Shown: positions 25,355-34,781, counted from the first letter of the stretch. The stretch is DNA of 64,000 bases from CAVOAK01 sp963664465 (GCA_963664465.2 CAXXSU010000001.1:62001-126000), one strand, 5' to 3'. Notes: generated by a model from the sequence alone, not told the origin. Translations and numbers: made by a program.

Positions 25355-26268
25355 CTAACTGGCGGGCGCTGCGAGTTCGTCAAGCGCACGGACGGTTCCG
25401 ACGATAACGCGCCGGGCCAAGTCCAGTGCCGTTGCATCGACGGTTTGGGGTCCATCCTGTGGTGTGTGGTAGGTCCGGAATATGCGCGGGCGTAGGTTTC
25501 GAATGAGCCATCTGAACGAATTCGGGTTGTCGACATAGGCCCGCAATCTGGCCTCATCGTCACGTGGAACAATTGTTACACCCACGCCAGGAATTCCCAT
25601 TTCAATGAAGCTGGCGTGGTCGCTTGAAAACCGCGCCACCGGACCGTGGGTTGAGTAATAGACGCCTTCCTGTTGGCTTGCTCGGCGGAGGGCCTGGACA
25701 ATGAGCGAGTCGGCTTCGCCATCGCCTAGATCCCAGATGCCGACCGCGTCGCCGATACCGCAGAGATCGAAACTGATGGCTCCAACGATATTGCCGAGAT
25801 TGGCGCCACGGGCGTAATGACGCGAGCCGGCGAGGCCTCTCTCCTCGAGATCGGCAAAAAGAAACACGAACTTCATGTGAACCGGCGGCCGGGTCGTCAA
25901 CTGTCGTAGTCCGTCGACTGCAGCAGCGACGCAGGAGGCGTTATCATTAGCGCCAGGAGAGCCGTCGATGCGATCGAAGTGGGCGGCGATGACGATCGCC
26001 TTTGGCCCCGGATCGATTTCGACCAGTAAATTTTCTCCGCTAAGGTCATCGGCTTGAAACCGCTGTCCTGCATGGGTGATGCCGAGGGCCGCAAGTGCCT
26101 GCGATAAGATCTCGCGCCGTTCGTCGTTGTTCTTTCCGACAGTACTTCAACCAGTCTTATGGGCGTCGGACTCGCGAGATAATGGTCAATGCTTCTAGGC
26201 GGTGCTTCCGTCGCCGCGTTGCAGGCGGCCAGCGAAATCAGCGCCAGAAGTGAGAGGATACGCGCCAT
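25355..26268 (-). pseudogene. M28-family zinc aminopeptidase, frameshifted
   Basis: The gene begins with a lipoprotein signal (MARILSLLALISLAACN), so the product would be exported. The reading frame changes once, between about 26115 and 26150. Past that point the other frame reads ERREILSQALAALGITHAG and onward to the stop at 25355. Joined, the protein keeps every M28 metal ligand: HFD in AAHFDRID, Asp in GANDNASC, the Glu pair in DLEERG, Asp in SFDLCGIGD and the late His in YHTPQD. Codon-level conservation after the shift suggests either a very recent mutation or a sequencing error. It lies downstream of ggt, another exported peptidase, with 11 bp between them. Confidence 0.8.
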
Positions 26269-26279
26269 TCCGCAACATT

Positions 26280-27986
26280 TCAGTCGCCGAGGACGACGCC
26301 CTCTCGGCGTGGATCGGCACCGCCCTCGAGGCCGCGCGACGTCACCATGATGCCGTGGAGACCGCTGGTTAGAACGCGCGTGGCGACTTCGTGGCCGAGC
26401 GCTTCCAGTGCAGCCGCGCTGTTCTCGAGCGATGTTCCTTTTTCCAGCTCAGTTCTGCCGTTCCGGTTGATAAAATGAGGAAGGGCGATCGCAGCCTGGA
26501 TATCCCTGCCCCAGTCGAGCGCCGCGACAATCGTCTTTGCGACATAGTTGATGATACGGCTACCGCCGGGCGAGCCGATCACCATCTTGAGGTCGCCCTT
26601 GCGATCGAGAACGATCGTCGGTGACATCGACGAGCGGGGCCGCTTTCCTGACTCGGCGCGGTTCGCGACCGGCTTGCCGTCCTTTTCGGGTGCGAACGAA
26701 AAGTCGGTAAGCTGATTGTTGAGCAGAAAACCTCTGACCATAAGGCGAGACCCGAATGCGCTCTCGATGGAGCTTGTCATCGAGGCGGCGTTTCCATCCG
26801 CGTCGACAATCGAGATATGGGTCGTTGAATATCCTTCATAGGAGCCGGCGGACGATCCATTCAAGCTTTGGCGTTGGTCTGGATTGCCTGGACTGGCTTT
26901 TCCCATGGAACGCCTACTGTCGATGAGCGCACTGCGTCCCTTGAGGTAGGAACGGCCGAGGAGGGCGCCAGACGGCACGTCTACAAAATCGGAATCGGCC
27001 ATATAGATATTGCGGTCGGCGTAGGCGAGCCGTCCTGCCTCTGCGAACAGATGAACCGCCTCGGTTGCATCCGGGCCAAGTGCTGCGACATCGAAACGCT
27101 CGATAAGGCCGAGGATCATAGCGACCGTAAGACCTCCTGAGGATGGCGGTCCCATACCGCAGACGCTGTAGCCGCGATAGCCGCCACACACCGCGGGTCG
27201 GACTTTGGCTTTGTAACCGCTGAGGTCAGCGGAAGTCATAAGCCCGGGGTTGCCGCTTGCGCCGGCGATCGTCGAGACGATGTCGGCTGCTATGGCACCC
27301 TTGTAAAACGCGTCGCCGCCGCCGTTGGCAATCGCACGCAAGGTCTCCGCGAACGGTTTGTTGACGAGGCGATGGCCAACTGACCATGCGGCCTGTTCGG
27401 CATCATAAAAATACGTGCGTGCCGCCGCATAGCGCTGCAAATACTTGTCTTGGGAAACCAGCATGTGCAGCCGTGGTGAAACCTCGAAACCTTCTTCGGC
27501 AAGGCGAATTGCCGACTCGAACAGACGCCGCCAAGGCAACCTTCCGTGGCGTTCGTGGGCTAGCTCGAGCATTCGCAAGATCCCCGGCACGCCAACCGAG
27601 CGGCCGCCAACGACGGCGTCCCAGAACTTCATACGGCTTCCATCGGCATTGAGGAAAAGCGCGGGTGTCGCCGCCGCAGGCGCGGTTTCGCGGCCGTCAT
27701 AGCTTTCAAGCGCCCGGCTGGCAGCGCTCCAATGCAACAGAAATGCGCCACCGCCGATACCCGAACTCTGAGGCTCCACGAGATTTAGAACCATTTGTGT
27801 GGCGATCATGGCATCGATTGCGCTGCCGCCGTCTTTGAGTACCGCGTAGCCCGCCCTGGCGGCATGCGGGTTGGCTGCCGAAATCATGAAGGACTTGGTA
27901 ACGACCGCAGATTCAGCCGCTGCTACGGGGCTTGTCACCCAAGTCACGAGCCCGAAGGCGGCGGCGAGGAAAAACAGACGTGTCAT
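26280..27986 (-). CDS. ggt: gamma-glutamyltransferase
   Basis: GGT cleaves or transfers the gamma-glutamyl group of glutathione in the periplasm. The 568-residue precursor has a signal peptide ending at about residue 24 (PVAAAE), the large-subunit motifs GGSAIDAMIATQMVLNLVEP and SSGIGGGAFLLHW, and the self-cleavage site before Thr388 in YSTTHISIVDADGN. It also has the small-subunit stretches GSPGGSRIINYV and DWGRDIQAAIALPHF. It is followed by the M28 peptidase, which suits a role in breaking down exported or imported peptides. Confidence 0.95.
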   Translation of the reverse strand: MTRLFFLAAAFGLVTWVTSPVAAAESAVVTKSFMISAANPHAARAGYAVLKDGGSAIDAMIATQMVLNLVEPQSSGIGGGAFLLHWSAASRALESYDGRETAPAAATPALFLNADGSRMKFWDAVVGGRSVGVPGILRMLELAHERHGRLPWRRLFESAIRLAEEGFEVSPRLHMLVSQDKYLQRYAAARTYFYDAEQAAWSVGHRLVNKPFAETLRAIANGGGDAFYKGAIAADIVSTIAGASGNPGLMTSADLSGYKAKVRPAVCGGYRGYSVCGMGPPSSGGLTVAMILGLIERFDVAALGPDATEAVHLFAEAGRLAYADRNIYMADSDFVDVPSGALLGRSYLKGRSALIDSRRSMGKASPGNPDQRQSLNGSSAGSYEGYSTTHISIVDADGNAASMTSSIESAFGSRLMVRGFLLNNQLTDFSFAPEKDGKPVANRAESGKRPRSSMSPTIVLDRKGDLKMVIGSPGGSRIINYVAKTIVAALDWGRDIQAAIALPHFINRNGRTELEKGTSLENSAAALEALGHEVATRVLTSGLHGIMVTSRGLEGGADPRREGVVLGD

Positions 27987-28272
27987 GGTGATGCTCCGCG
28001 GGAGAGAGCGAACATGATAGGTCAGCCCATGGGCGCCGCATAGCCGCCGTTTTGCCGGTCAAGCTGCTTGTGGTCGGTTTGCGCGCCGCGCGATGGTTGC
28101 TTCAGCGGGCGCGCGGCCCCGCGTGCAACGGTCGGCAATCTACCCGATCGGTCCATCGATCTGGCCATTGATGGCCGGAAATTGGATTGCGAATTCAGTT
28201 CTTGAGCAAGGATTGCCGCGCCTTCCGGAGCTGGCTATCTTGCAGCCACCAGGAAGGGACGACTAGACGACT

Positions 28273-29775
28273 ATGGGATTCTCCAAAACTGCACGGGTGG
28301 GTTTAGCCGGTCTCGTGCTTTGCCTCCTCGCTGGCCTAGGTCTCCGGGTATCTGAGCTTCGTGCCGAAGGTCGGCTTGTCGTCGGCGTAACGCTTGAGCC
28401 ACCTCACCTTGACCCGACAGCGGGCGCTGCCGCGGCGATCGATGAAGTCGTCTATGCCAATCTGTTTGAAGGGCTGACGCGCATTGACGAGAATGGTGCG
28501 GTGCAGCCGGCCCTCGCCATGCGTTGGGATATCTCGGAAGACGGCCTCACCTATACATTCCATCTGCGCGAGGGCGTTCGCTTTCACGATGGTTCAACGA
28601 TGGAGTCGAGCGATGTGGCGTTTTCGCTGCAACGCGCATCGGCGACAGACTCGACAAATGCGCAAAAACGGCTGTTCGAACCGATAGCCAGTGTGGCGAC
28701 GCCCGATCCGGCAACCGTTTTAATCACATTGAAGCGGGCCAATGGCCTGTTCCTGTGGAATATGGGTTGGGGGGATGCAGTGATCGTCGCGCCCGAATCC
28801 GCAGATGCCAATAAGACGCAGCCGGTCGGCACCGGTCCGTTCCGGTTCGAGCGCTGGGTCAAGGGCGACAGTGTGCAATTAGAGCGATTTGACGGCTACT
28901 GGGGGGCGAAGCCGTCGATGGACCGTGTCACCTTTAAGATAATTCCAGACCCATCGGCCCAAGTCGCGGCAATGCTTGCCGGCGATATCGACGTATTCCC
29001 TAATCTAGGCGCGCCCGAGAGCTTGAAACGATTTGAAGACGATTCACGGTTCGATGTCTTCGTCGGCACGACCGAAGGCGAGACGATCCTTGTCATGAAC
29101 CAGCGCCGCGCGTTGTTTCAGGACATACGTGTGCGACGCGCCATTGCTCATGCGATCGACCGCAATGCAGTGATAGACGGGGCAATGTTCGGATATGGCA
29201 CGCCGATTGGTAGCCACTTCGCGCCGCACAGCGAGGCCTATGTGGATCTCACCGGTCTCTATCCGCACGATCAAGGGAAGGCGCGGAGTCTGCTCGAGGA
29301 AGCGGGGCACGGTGGTGGTATCGATCTCGTCCTGAAGTTGCCGCCGCCGTCTTATGCGCGGCGCGGCGGCGAAATTATCGCTGCGCAGCTAGCCAAAGTC
29401 GGTATCAAGGCTGAGATCGTCCCCGTCGAGTGGGCACAGTGGCTGGCCGACGTGTTTCGCAACGACCACCTGTTCGACCTGACGATCGTTTCGCACACTG
29501 AGCCGCTCGACATCGATATCTACACGCGCGACGAGTACTATTTCGGCTATTTCTCTGCCCCACTCGAGTCCGTCATGACGGCGCTCCTCGACGCCACCGA
29601 TGATGCCGATCGGAACAAGCTTTATGGAAGGGCGCAACGCATTATCGCCGACGATGTGGCCAATGTGTTCCTATTCCAATTGGCAAAACATGGCGTTCAG
29701 CGCCGCGGCTTGAAGGGGATGTGGCGGAATTCCCCGATTCAGGCGAATGATGTGACGCGCGCGCGCTGGGAGTAG
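28273..29775 (+). CDS. ABC transporter peptide-binding protein (family 5)
   Basis: The 500-residue protein has a signal peptide (about 1-31) and the SBP family 5 fold: LVVGVTLEPPHLDPTAGAAA, YANLFEGLTRIDENGAVQPAL, YTFHLREGVRFHDG, and GTGPFRFERWVKGDSVQLE. It binds peptides or similar solutes in the periplasm for the two permeases encoded next. A good AGGAAGGGAC ribosome site precedes the ATG. It is divergent from ggt, with 286 bp between. The ligand cannot be told from sequence alone. Confidence 0.93.
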   Translation: MGFSKTARVGLAGLVLCLLAGLGLRVSELRAEGRLVVGVTLEPPHLDPTAGAAAAIDEVVYANLFEGLTRIDENGAVQPALAMRWDISEDGLTYTFHLREGVRFHDGSTMESSDVAFSLQRASATDSTNAQKRLFEPIASVATPDPATVLITLKRANGLFLWNMGWGDAVIVAPESADANKTQPVGTGPFRFERWVKGDSVQLERFDGYWGAKPSMDRVTFKIIPDPSAQVAAMLAGDIDVFPNLGAPESLKRFEDDSRFDVFVGTTEGETILVMNQRRALFQDIRVRRAIAHAIDRNAVIDGAMFGYGTPIGSHFAPHSEAYVDLTGLYPHDQGKARSLLEEAGHGGGIDLVLKLPPPSYARRGGEIIAAQLAKVGIKAEIVPVEWAQWLADVFRNDHLFDLTIVSHTEPLDIDIYTRDEYYFGYFSAPLESVMTALLDATDDADRNKLYGRAQRIIADDVANVFLFQLAKHGVQRRGLKGMWRNSPIQANDVTRARWE

Positions 29776-29799
29776 CGCCGACGTGCCCAAGCGCGAGCA

Positions 29800-30747
29800 A
29801 TGCTGACCTTCTTTGCCCGGCGTGTTGCGGCCCTATTCCTCACCCTTCTTGCGGCCTCCGCCGTGGTCTTCGTTGTGCTCGAAGTCCTGCCGGGAGACGT
29901 GGCTCAGATCATGCTCGGCACAGGCGCGCAAGAAGACACTTTGGCAGCTCTGCGTACACAGTTGGGGCTCGATCGCCCGGCTGCGGAGCGATATATCCGG
30001 TGGCTGGCGGGGTTGGTATCCGGCGATTTGGGAACGAGTTATACCTATGACGTCCCGGTAGCCGAACTGGTACGCGATCGACTTAGCGTCACCATTCCAC
30101 TGGCGCTTCTCGCGTTCATAATTTCTGCTCTGGTCGCGCTACCGGCTGGCATGTTTGCCGCCCAGCACCATAACCGGTTGGGCGATTGGGGGGTGATGGC
30201 AACCAGTCAGCTGGCGCTCGCCATTCCCAATTTCTGGTTTGCGATCCTCCTAATTCTCGTCTTTTCCGTCGCGCTGGGTTGGCTTCCGGCGGGCGGGTTT
30301 CCCGGATGGAGCGAGGGAATTGGTCAGGCAATTCGCTCTCTTCTCCTGCCATCGCTTGCGTTGGCGCTCGGCGAGGCGGCGATCCTCGCTCGAGTCACGC
30401 GCGGCGCCATACTGGATACACTCGGCGAAGACTTTATACGCACCGCACGTGCCAAGGGACTTGGCACGACCGAGATCATGCGCCGCCACGTTCTTCGCAA
30501 CGCATTTATTCCCATCGCCACCATACTCGGGCTGCAATTCGCATTTCTCGTCGCTGGTGCAGTGATCGTTGAGAACGTGTTTCATTTGCCGGGTCTTGGC
30601 CGATTGCTGGTACAGGCCGTTCATCAGCGTGACCTCTTCGTCGTGCGCGACGTGGCCGTGTTGCTGGCTGGTCTCGTAATCGTCGTGAACTTCATGGTCG
30701 ATGGTGTGTATGCGTTGATCGATCCACGGCCAAGGATCGAGCTGTGA
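29800..30747 (+). CDS. ABC transporter permease, DppB type
   Basis: The 315-residue protein has six hydrophobic segments and the oligopeptide permease landmarks PGDVAQIMLGTGA, LGLDRPAAERYIRWL and the cytoplasmic EAA loop (DFIRTARAKGLGTTEIMRRHVLRNA), given here as its key run DFIRTARAKGLG. It follows the binding-protein gene by 24 bp and overlaps the next permease by four bases (GTGA). It should form the membrane channel together with that partner. Confidence 0.93.
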   Translation: MLTFFARRVAALFLTLLAASAVVFVVLEVLPGDVAQIMLGTGAQEDTLAALRTQLGLDRPAAERYIRWLAGLVSGDLGTSYTYDVPVAELVRDRLSVTIPLALLAFIISALVALPAGMFAAQHHNRLGDWGVMATSQLALAIPNFWFAILLILVFSVALGWLPAGGFPGWSEGIGQAIRSLLLPSLALALGEAAILARVTRGAILDTLGEDFIRTARAKGLGTTEIMRRHVLRNAFIPIATILGLQFAFLVAGAVIVENVFHLPGLGRLLVQAVHQRDLFVVRDVAVLLAGLVIVVNFMVDGVYALIDPRPRIEL

Positions 30748-31589
30748 GCGGCCAGAGACGCTTGGTTCGTCGCCATCCCAACTTTGTTGTCGGCGCGACG
30801 CTCACGCTTGCGATGGCATCGGTGTGCGCGCTTTCGCTAATCTGGACGCCACATGCGCCTGACGCCATCGATGTTGTGAACAAATTGAAGGCGCCATCGC
30901 CAACCCACTGGCTGGGAACCGATCACTTTGGCCGCGACGTCGCTTCGATGATCATGGTCGGCGCGCGAAATTCGATTGGTGTGGCGTTCCTTGCGGTAAC
31001 GATTGGCCTTGTCGGTGGCGGCCTGCTCGGAGCAGTTGCCGCCCTCCGCAAGGGGTGGATTGACGAGGTCGTGATGAGGGTTACCGATCTCACGTTCGCA
31101 TTTCCGGCTCTGTTGACCGCTGTGCTGATCTCCGCGCTCAACGGGCCGGGCGCCATAAATGTCGTTCTGGCCGTCGGCATTTTCAACGTGGCGGTATTTG
31201 CGCGGGTTGTGCGGGGCGCGGCAATTCAGGTCCTGCCCCGGCCCTTCTTGCGGGCGGCCTCGGCGCTCGGCAAAAACCCATTAGGTATCGCTCTGGACCA
31301 CTTGCTGCCCAGCATCGCCGGCGTGCTTCTGGTGCAGACGACTATACAGTTCTCCGTGGCCATTCTTGCGGAGGCCGGGCTCAGTTATCTGGGTCTAGGT
31401 GTGCAGCCGCCGAGTCCGAGCTTGGGGCGAATGCTCAACGATGCGCAGACCTTCATGTTTATTTCACCGGCGCAGGCGCTGTTCCCGGGCATTGCCATTG
31501 CGACGATCGTGCTCGGGCTCAACCTGCTGGGCGATGGTTTGCGTGATCTGCTCGACCCCCGACTTGGCGTGTGGCGGGCCGGGTCGTAG
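30744..31589 (+). CDS. ABC transporter permease, DppC type
   Basis: The 281-residue permease has the OppC-type N-terminus (TM1, then HWLGTDHFGRDVASMIMVGA), five or six membrane segments and an EAA loop (LRAASALGKNPLGIALDHLLP). It starts with GTG inside the stop of the preceding permease gene. No ATP-binding subunit follows: the next gene is on the opposite strand. The ATPases must therefore be encoded elsewhere or shared with another transporter. Confidence 0.92.
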   Translation: MSGQRRLVRRHPNFVVGATLTLAMASVCALSLIWTPHAPDAIDVVNKLKAPSPTHWLGTDHFGRDVASMIMVGARNSIGVAFLAVTIGLVGGGLLGAVAALRKGWIDEVVMRVTDLTFAFPALLTAVLISALNGPGAINVVLAVGIFNVAVFARVVRGAAIQVLPRPFLRAASALGKNPLGIALDHLLPSIAGVLLVQTTIQFSVAILAEAGLSYLGLGVQPPSPSLGRMLNDAQTFMFISPAQALFPGIAIATIVLGLNLLGDGLRDLLDPRLGVWRAGS

Positions 31590-31601
31590 GGCGCAGACGC
31601 T

Positions 31602-32093
31602 TTAAGCCTGCTCACGGATTGGCTTTGCGTAGGCGGGTTCGACATCCCATGGAAAGAGAATCCAGGTGTCTTGGCTCACCTCGGTAATGAACGTGTCGAC
31701 CAGCGGACGACCGGCGGGCTTCGCATAAATGGTTGCAAAATGCGCTTTTGGCAGCATGTCGCGTACCACTTGCGCAGTCACCCCGGTATCGACCAGATCG
31801 TCGACGATCAGCCATTCATCGCCGTCGCCTTCGATCGGTTTTAGAACTTCGACGCTGCCCTGATCCATATGTTCGTACGATGCAATGCAGACCGTGTCGA
31901 CCAGCCGGAGGTCGAGTTCCCGGGCAACGATTGCAGCGGGTACAAGCCCGCCCCGTGTTACGGCGATGATACCCTTGAACGGGCCAAGCTCGAGGAGCCG
32001 CCAAGCAAGCGCCCGCGAATGCCGGTGCAGCTCGTCCCAGGAGACCGGGAACTCCCGTGTTGAGCGACTTGATTGATCCTGGGGCAAGCGCAT
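31602..32093 (-). CDS. gpt: xanthine phosphoribosyltransferase
   Basis: This cytoplasmic or membrane-associated enzyme salvages xanthine and guanine with PRPP. The 163-residue protein has ITRGGL-like IIAVTRGGLVPAAIVA, the PRPP-binding loop WLIVDDLVDTGVTAQ and the C-terminal DTWILFPWDVEP typical of the Gpt type. The ATG at 32093 has GGGAGA five bases before it, and the length matches the family; an in-frame upstream extension does not. Confidence 0.92.
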   Translation of the reverse strand: MRLPQDQSSRSTREFPVSWDELHRHSRALAWRLLELGPFKGIIAVTRGGLVPAAIVARELDLRLVDTVCIASYEHMDQGSVEVLKPIEGDGDEWLIVDDLVDTGVTAQVVRDMLPKAHFATIYAKPAGRPLVDTFITEVSQDTWILFPWDVEPAYAKPIREQA

Positions 32094-32178
32094 TCTCCCG
32101 CAGCGGCGGGTGTGTTTTAGCGGTGTGCTGGGGTCGTCCGCAATAGAGTCGGAAAGGATGTCTGCGGCGGAAGTAGGG

Positions 32179-32601
32179 TCATGCACTGTCCGCCTCAACC
32201 AGGAAGCAGCCGTCGATGCGCCAGCTGCCATCGGGCATATGCGCCATCGAATACAAGGCGATGACCGGGAGACCGTCGGGTCCCACAAAGAGGACCCGCT
32301 GGGTTGGCTGGCCGCGAAGCGTGATCAGATCCTGGAACTGAACCGAGCGCGGACGATAGTGGGGCTGGTAGGCTGAAATGACGGTCGCCATAAAGTTCTC
32401 GACGCTGCCAAAGCGCGCCTGAATGCCGGGCGAGGCGTAGGAGAATGCCTCAGCGCCGTCGTCTCGCCGGAAGGCGTCGATTTGCAATTCGATGATCTTG
32501 ATAATTGCGGCCTTGTCGGCAGTGGTCGGCAGATCTTCTGCATGGCTTATTTGCGCCAATGCGATCAGCAGCAGGACGTTGACGCCAAACAGTCGGTACA
32601 A
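32179..32601 (-). CDS. DUF4864 family exported protein
   Basis: The protein of about 140 residues has a signal peptide (LLLIALAQISHAED) and the DUF4864 pattern: IIELQIDAFRRDDGAEAFSY, ASPGIQARFGSVENFM, and GSWRIDGCFLVE at the end. The function of the family is unknown. The start is unclear: the only standard candidate is a TTG at 32601, without a ribosome site. GGAGG (32628-32624) lies exactly seven bases before an in-frame ATT at 32616, which would give the better signal peptide MRPRILYRLFGVN. Initiation at ATT, or a mutated ATG, is possible. Confidence 0.75.
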   Translation of the reverse strand: MYRLFGVNVLLLIALAQISHAEDLPTTADKAAIIKIIELQIDAFRRDDGAEAFSYASPGIQARFGSVENFMATVISAYQPHYRPRSVQFQDLITLRGQPTQRVLFVGPDGLPVIALYSMAHMPDGSWRIDGCFLVEADSA

Positions 32602-32674
32602 GATTCGGGGTCTAATAATACATCCTCCTCAACGGCAGATTGCGACTGCTGGCTGCCTGTGTCGCAATTCAATA

Positions 32675-33301
32675 TCAGGCAGCACTAAGCTTCGGGGTGC
32701 GCAGCTCTGAAAGCGCGCGACGGATGACCTGCCAAGACGCGGTCAGCGCCAAAGTTGCCATTACGACCGCGACCGCCAAATCCGGCCAGCCGGCGTTGGT
32801 CGCGACCACACCGCCGGCTGCAAGCATCACTGCGATGTTGCCGATCGCGTCGTTGCGGCTGCACAGCCAAACCGATTGCATGTTCGCATCACCTTTGCGA
32901 AATCCGAAAAGCAAGGCCGCGCTAACTAGATTGGCGATCAGCGCGGCCATACCAATCGAGCCCATGATGAAGGCACCCGGGACGACGCCAAAATGCGCGT
33001 TGTAGACGGTAGCGCCAAACACCCAAATGCCGAATGCACCCATCGAAAGACCCTTGAGCAGGGCCGATCCCGCCCGCCACTTAAGTGCCATGCCGAGGAC
33101 AAATAGGCTTATCGCGTAACTCATCGAGTCGCCAAGAAAGTCGAGCGCATCAGCTTGCAACGAGACTGATCCGGCGGTGAGGCCGGCGATAATCTCAACG
33201 GCAAACATGCCGGCGTTGATCGCGAGTACGATTAAGAGAATGCGGCGCAATTTGGGAATCGCCAAGTCGAAAGAATGGGAGTGAGAGTGGCCGTGGCCCA
33301 T
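32675..33301 (-). CDS. cation diffusion facilitator-type metal transporter
   Basis: The 208-residue protein starts with a His-rich segment (GHGHSHSHSF) and has five or six membrane segments. Metal-site signatures are SLQADALDFLGDSMSY in the second helix and SRNDAIGN in the fifth. CDF proteins export zinc, cadmium or cobalt in exchange for protons. It lacks the usual C-terminal cytoplasmic domain, ending soon after the last helix, so it is shorter than typical CzcD (about 300). The ATG at 33301 is used; the TTG one codon before is unlikely. An ArsR/SmtB-like palindrome lies about 70 bp upstream. Confidence 0.85.
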   Translation of the reverse strand: MGHGHSHSHSFDLAIPKLRRILLIVLAINAGMFAVEIIAGLTAGSVSLQADALDFLGDSMSYAISLFVLGMALKWRAGSALLKGLSMGAFGIWVFGATVYNAHFGVVPGAFIMGSIGMAALIANLVSAALLFGFRKGDANMQSVWLCSRNDAIGNIAVMLAAGGVVATNAGWPDLAVAVVMATLALTASWQVIRRALSELRTPKLSAA

Positions 33302-33367
33302 CAAGTATCCCTTGCGCGCGGTCTACGTCACCAAGTGGTATCGGCGCGTAACAGTCGAGACTCCATG

Positions 33368-33409
33368 AAACTGTACATATGAATGATTGTTCATATATAT
33401 GTACAGTTT
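33368..33409. promoter_or_regulatory. ArsR/SmtB-like palindromic operator upstream of the metal transporter
   Basis: The outer arms AAACTGTACATAT and ATATGTACAGTTT are exact inverted repeats. Nested in the middle is ATATGAA-TGATTG-TTCATAT, which resembles the AT-rich 12-2-12 operators bound by ArsR/SmtB metal sensors. It lies between the pmbA stop and the transporter start, on the transporter's upstream side. No ArsR-type gene is in the window. The palindrome is seen directly; the regulator is inferred. Confidence 0.6.
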
Positions 33410-33446
33410 GTCAACCGACAAATAGACGAATTTCTTTGGCTTCCGG

Positions 33447-34781
33447 CTAAGCGCCGGCGACCGTCATTCCGTCGACACGCAAAGTCGGCGCGTCGGTGCC
33501 GAAGCGGAATACCAGATCGTCGGCGGGTGTCATGTTGAGGAACATTTCCTTCAGATTGCTGGCGACCGTCATTTCACTGACGGGATAGGTGATCTCGCCG
33601 TTTTCGATCCAAAACCCAGACGCGCCACGACTGTAGTCGCCTGTCACATTGTTGATTCCAAAGCCCATCAATTCCGTCACGTAGAATCCATTCTCAATGT
33701 CGGCGATCAACGCCTGCGGCGTGCTGCTGCCGGATTCGATGTAGAGGTTGGTCGTGGAAGGTGACGGCGGTGAGGAGGTTCCTCGTGAAGCACGCCCCGT
33801 GCTCTTGAGACCGAGTTGGCGCGCTGATCGCAGGTCGAGGATCCAGCTGGTAAGCCTTCCGGAATCGATCAGCTTCATTATTGAATTGCCAATCCCCTCG
33901 GCGTCGAAAGGCTTTGAGCCGAGGCCACGAACTCGGTGCGGATCGTCTACGATGTTTATGCCCTCGGCAAATACGGCGTCTCCCATCGCGTCCTTTAGGA
34001 AGCTCGTGCCACGGGCGATGGCCGCGCCGTTGATTGCCGCCGCGAAATGGCGCACGAGACCGGCGGAAACACGAGGATCGTAAACGACCGGGACTTTTGC
34101 AGTCGGGGCCTTGCGCGGATTGAGCCGGCTCACCGTCCGTTCTCCTGCCTTGCGCCCAGTTTCGGCGGCGTCGTCGACATCGGCCGCGAAAACGGCGCTC
34201 GAGAATTCGTAGTCGCGTTCCATTGCCGTACCTTCGCCGGCTAAAACTGCAACGCCGATGCCGTTGCGGGATACGGCGTAGCTTCCGGAAAATCCGTTTG
34301 ATGCGACGAGCACGATCTCACTACGGCTCCAGCTTGCCTCTGCGCCTTCCGAGTTTGTGACCCCATCGACATTGAGTGCCGCTTCTTCACATGTCTTGGC
34401 CAACTCGACCAACTGGTCGGCGGTGGGCTCACCGTCGTCGCAGAGCTCCAGATCGATCATCGCATCGTCTGACAATTCGCTTGCCTCGGCGAGGCCGCAA
34501 TGAGGGTCTTCGGGCACGGCGCGCGCCATTGAAATTGCGCGATCCGCCAAGTCGTCGAGACTCGAACCTGTCCAATCGTTTGACGAAACGATTGCTTGAC
34601 GTTTGCCGATCAAGACTCGCAACCCTAAGTCTTGCGACTCCGCGCGCTCGATCATTTCCGGTTCTTTCAGCCGTTGCGACAGTTCAAGCGACCGGCTGTT
34701 CACGAGAACGGCGTCTGCGGCGTCAGCGCCCCGCACCTTGGCCTTCGAAATCAAATCATCGAGCAGATCTGGCGCATCCAC
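33447..34781 (-). CDS. pmbA: TldE/PmbA metalloprotease subunit
   Basis: The protein of about 444 residues is the non-catalytic partner of TldD. It has LGLRVLIGKRQAIVSSND, the central RLNPRKAPTAKVPVVYDPRV, TSWILDLRSARQLGLKSTGR, and GASGFWIENGEITYPVSEMT near the end, all typical of PmbA. The TldD/TldE heterodimer unfolds and cleaves small peptides (for example microcin precursors). The GTG at 34781 has AGGA nine to ten bases upstream; a TTG three codons before is the alternative. TldD itself is encoded 8 kb away at 42.9 kb. Confidence 0.93.
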   Translation of the reverse strand: MDAPDLLDDLISKAKVRGADAADAVLVNSRSLELSQRLKEPEMIERAESQDLGLRVLIGKRQAIVSSNDWTGSSLDDLADRAISMARAVPEDPHCGLAEASELSDDAMIDLELCDDGEPTADQLVELAKTCEEAALNVDGVTNSEGAEASWSRSEIVLVASNGFSGSYAVSRNGIGVAVLAGEGTAMERDYEFSSAVFAADVDDAAETGRKAGERTVSRLNPRKAPTAKVPVVYDPRVSAGLVRHFAAAINGAAIARGTSFLKDAMGDAVFAEGINIVDDPHRVRGLGSKPFDAEGIGNSIMKLIDSGRLTSWILDLRSARQLGLKSTGRASRGTSSPPSPSTTNLYIESGSSTPQALIADIENGFYVTELMGFGINNVTGDYSRGASGFWIENGEITYPVSEMTVASNLKEMFLNMTPADDLVFRFGTDAPTLRVDGMTVAGA

